NCBI GenBank assembly: GCA_032027145.1
Contig: JAVSMP010000001.1
Coordinates: forward strand, 2,795,116 to 2,859,115
DNA: 64,000 nt
Direction: 5' to 3'
Source: Ignavibacterium sp.
GTDB taxonomy: Bacteria > Bacteroidota > Ignavibacteria > Ignavibacteriales > Ignavibacteriaceae
The translations under genes and the position numbers were made by a program. Of this stretch, positions 62,566 through 64,000 are shown piece by piece. The notes below the pieces were generated by a model. The model ran no database searches. It saw only the letters and a program-made list of their open reading frames with translations, and was not told where the DNA came from. Within the stretch, counting starts at the first letter, position 1; every line of letters begins with the position of its first letter.

Positions 62566-63081
62566 TTATTCTTTTTTTACAAGTGGCTTGAAAACAATAA
62601 AATAATAAAATGAAATAAATGTAAGAATGGCAACTATAGGGAAACTGCTCAAGTCCTTAATCCTATCTCTTAATAAAGCAATAACCTGATTTGTATCAAA
62701 TGATCCGCTAACTAAAAGAACGATTACTTTATAATCAATCAACATTAAATATGCCTCAAATGGAATAACTATAATTGTTGCGATTAAGATAATAAACAAC
62801 CATCCATTCAATCTTAATTTAAGCTTAGAAGTTATTATAAATAAAAAGAATGAGATGATGAAGATAATAAATACTGTAAAATGTACTACGATTGACGGAA
62901 GCAGTGCAGTTAATACTCCAGAAAGATTATTCTCATTCAAATAACTTCTGATAATTAAATCAGGACCTTCAAATATTTGATAAATAAGAAATTGCCTTGT
63001 TAAATAAGCACCAATCCATATAGATATTGAAGCTAAGGCAATAACTGCAAATACTTTGGATAATGTTGATAGTTCTTTCAT
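62566..63081 (-). CDS. Four-helix integral membrane protein, unknown
   Basis: This 171-aa protein has hydrophobic segments at about 10-30 (VFAVIALASISIWIGAYL), 57-85 (LLPSIVVHFTVFIIFIISFFLFII), 95-120 (LFIILIATIIVIPFEAYLMLI) and 150-168 (FPIVAILTFISFYYFIVF). No catalytic motif is visible. It lies upstream of the aroQ pair on the same strand and may be in their operon. Confidence 0.65.
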   Translation of the reverse strand: MKELSTLSKVFAVIALASISIWIGAYLTRQFLIYQIFEGPDLIIRSYLNENNLSGVLTALLPSIVVHFTVFIIFIISFFLFIITSKLKLRLNGWLFIILIATIIVIPFEAYLMLIDYKVIVLLVSGSFDTNQVIALLRDRIKDLSSFPIVAILTFISFYYFIVFKPLVKKE

Positions 63082-63160
63082 AATTTTAAAGATGATTTGT
63101 GCTAAGATAATAAAAATGCATTGATATGTTTAGTGCAAAAATTGTTAAAAATTTTTAAGA

Positions 63161-63904
63161 TTAAAGAGTAAAAATAACTTTTGAAGAAATGAACTGGACT
63201 AAAGACCACATTACGAAAACAATAAGTGCAGAAACAAAACAATATACTTTACTGATTCCGGCAAATTGAATGCTGAAATAATATAGTAAGAACGACCAGA
63301 CAACCATTACTATTTCAAAAAATATCAATATGTATGTAATAACAGGTTTTATCTGAAAAGAAAATGGGTTATTTGAAAATAAATCACCTCCCAGAACTAT
63401 CATTTCAACAGGGAAAATCAAAACCAGACTGAATATCAAAGGAATTTGTGAATAAGAATTTAATGCCATTACATCAATTGCTCTGAGCTTAATATTCAAT
63501 TTTTGAAATATTTTTGACTGGATAAAAGAGATAATAAAGATAAAACTAATCGTTATTAAAACGGATAATAAAAACAAAAAAACTAAAGAAGTTGTTACAC
63601 CTTCTTTACCAAGTTCAGGGATTGAAATGAATCTTGCAATAATCAAATTCTTAATAGAAATAAAAACCAATAAAAAGAAAATAAAGTTTTTATGTTCGGC
63701 ATATACAATAGTTCTAAAAGCTTCAAAAGGGCTCTCTATCAACTTCTGAATCGTTACCCATAAATCGATATTAACAATTTTTTCTCTGAGATATGCTTTG
63801 CAGTTTTCGCAAATGCTTTGATAAGGTGTATTATCGTACTGACATTTACTACATTTTGTAAATTCAAATAAAGTTGATCTGGTCTTAAAAGTGGAATCTG
63901 ACAT
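63161..63904 (-). CDS. Membrane protein with N-terminal zinc ribbon, Yip1-like
   Basis: This 247-aa protein has paired cysteines KCSKCQYDN and ICENCKAYL (C18, C21, C32, C35), a zinc ribbon. A short helix and about five or six membrane segments follow (FIFFLLVFISIKNLIIARF, VFLFLLSVLITISFIFIISFI, IPLIFSLVLIFPVEMIVLGG, and others). The arrangement resembles bacterial Yip1-domain proteins (PFEAFRTIVYAEHK before the first helix fits their FPxxxF entry motif). Function unknown. Its start overlaps the end of the next upstream gene by 20 bases. Confidence 0.72.
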   Translation of the reverse strand: MSDSTFKTRSTLFEFTKCSKCQYDNTPYQSICENCKAYLREKIVNIDLWVTIQKLIESPFEAFRTIVYAEHKNFIFFLLVFISIKNLIIARFISIPELGKEGVTTSLVFLFLLSVLITISFIFIISFIQSKIFQKLNIKLRAIDVMALNSYSQIPLIFSLVLIFPVEMIVLGGDLFSNNPFSFQIKPVITYILIFFEIVMVVWSFLLYYFSIQFAGISKVYCFVSALIVFVMWSLVQFISSKVIFTL

Positions 63905-64000
63905 TTAGCATTTTGGTATTAGTTAAATAATTTTCATCAACACTAAAATCAAATAAATGAGCATCAACATAAGCATCAACCAGGTTCAGGAAATATGTTA
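63885..64000 (-). CDS. 3' end of a DUF5683-like protein, cut by the window edge
   Basis: The minus strand at the window's end is open and reads ...TYFLNLVDAYVDAHLFDFSVDENY, then TNTKMLNVRFHF and a TAA at 63885-63887. The phrase NxVDAYVDAHLFDFxV is characteristic of the C-terminal end of DUF5683 proteins, found near ParB/ParA-type genes in Bacteroidota-like genomes. Only 38 residues are visible, so the start and function cannot be judged. Confidence 0.7.
   Translation of the reverse strand, partial: TYFLNLVDAYVDAHLFDFSVDENYLTNTKMLNVRFHF

Overview
The window is AT-rich, has few clear Shine-Dalgarno sites, and looks like chromosome from an Ignavibacteria-type bacterium (Bacteroidota/Chlorobiota side). 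The clues are exported proteins ending in a QNYPNPFNP-type C-terminal sorting domain (subtilase at 56468-59284, decayed gene at 59812-60287), an lptB/OstA/lptC/kdsD/kdsA set for a Gram-negative outer membrane with Kdo-LPS, GH97, and many Bacteroidota-like lipoproteins and beta-barrels. This assignment is inferred from protein features, not from a marker gene.

Region 1 (1-14.4 kb) is a surface-polysaccharide cluster. A tightly packed plus-strand operon (window start to about 10.0 kb) encodes a 5'-truncated O-antigen polymerase-like membrane protein, a CapK/PaaK-like adenylate-forming enzyme, one GT2 and three GT4 glycosyltransferases, a polysaccharide deacetylase, and a fusion of a class II glutamine amidotransferase with an N-acetyl-sugar amidotransferase. 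A small beta-barrel and a UDP-GlcNAc 2-epimerase follow. A second O-antigen ligase/polymerase and a UDP-xylose synthase lie on the minus strand.

Region 2 (14.4-19.7 kb) looks accessory. Two arrays of a roughly 101-107 bp intergenic repeat flank a small toxin-antitoxin-like nucleotidyltransferase pair. Next comes a two-gene minus-strand operon of a 178-aa unknown protein and a 905-aa protein that looks like a SNF2 helicase with a ruined Walker A site, joined to a C-terminal Mrr-like nuclease domain. This is the best candidate here for an undescribed system.

Region 3 (20-33 kb) holds feoA-feoB-fur, an MBL-fold hydrolase, a low-molecular-weight phosphatase plus fructosamine-kinase pair (protein deglycation), FKBP, M15 peptidase, esterase, a beta-helix lipoprotein, GNAT, and an AmgK-like kinase fused to a RapZ C-terminal domain with a MurU-like nucleotidyltransferase (amino-sugar recycling). 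Region 4 (33-38 kb) is the minus-strand kdsA-kdsD-lptC-OstA-lptB operon, with a duplicated 119-bp intergenic repeat behind it.

Region 5 (38-46 kb) carries a secreted PIG-L deacetylase coupled to a 44-aa membrane protein and a sodium:solute symporter, a TetR regulator, two tandem 70-aa membrane paralogs and a second symporter, closed by a strong intrinsic terminator. Region 6 (46-60 kb) has a CNNM/CorC-type protein, a 1946-aa hybrid histidine kinase with about eleven PAS domains, a GH97 glycosidase, and a subtilase next to a propeptide-like lipoprotein. Region 7 (60-64 kb) has a hexanucleotide microsatellite, a tiny membrane ORF, tRNA-Pro, a MerR regulator, aroQ, three small unknown or membrane genes, and the 3' end of a DUF5683-like gene cut by the window edge.
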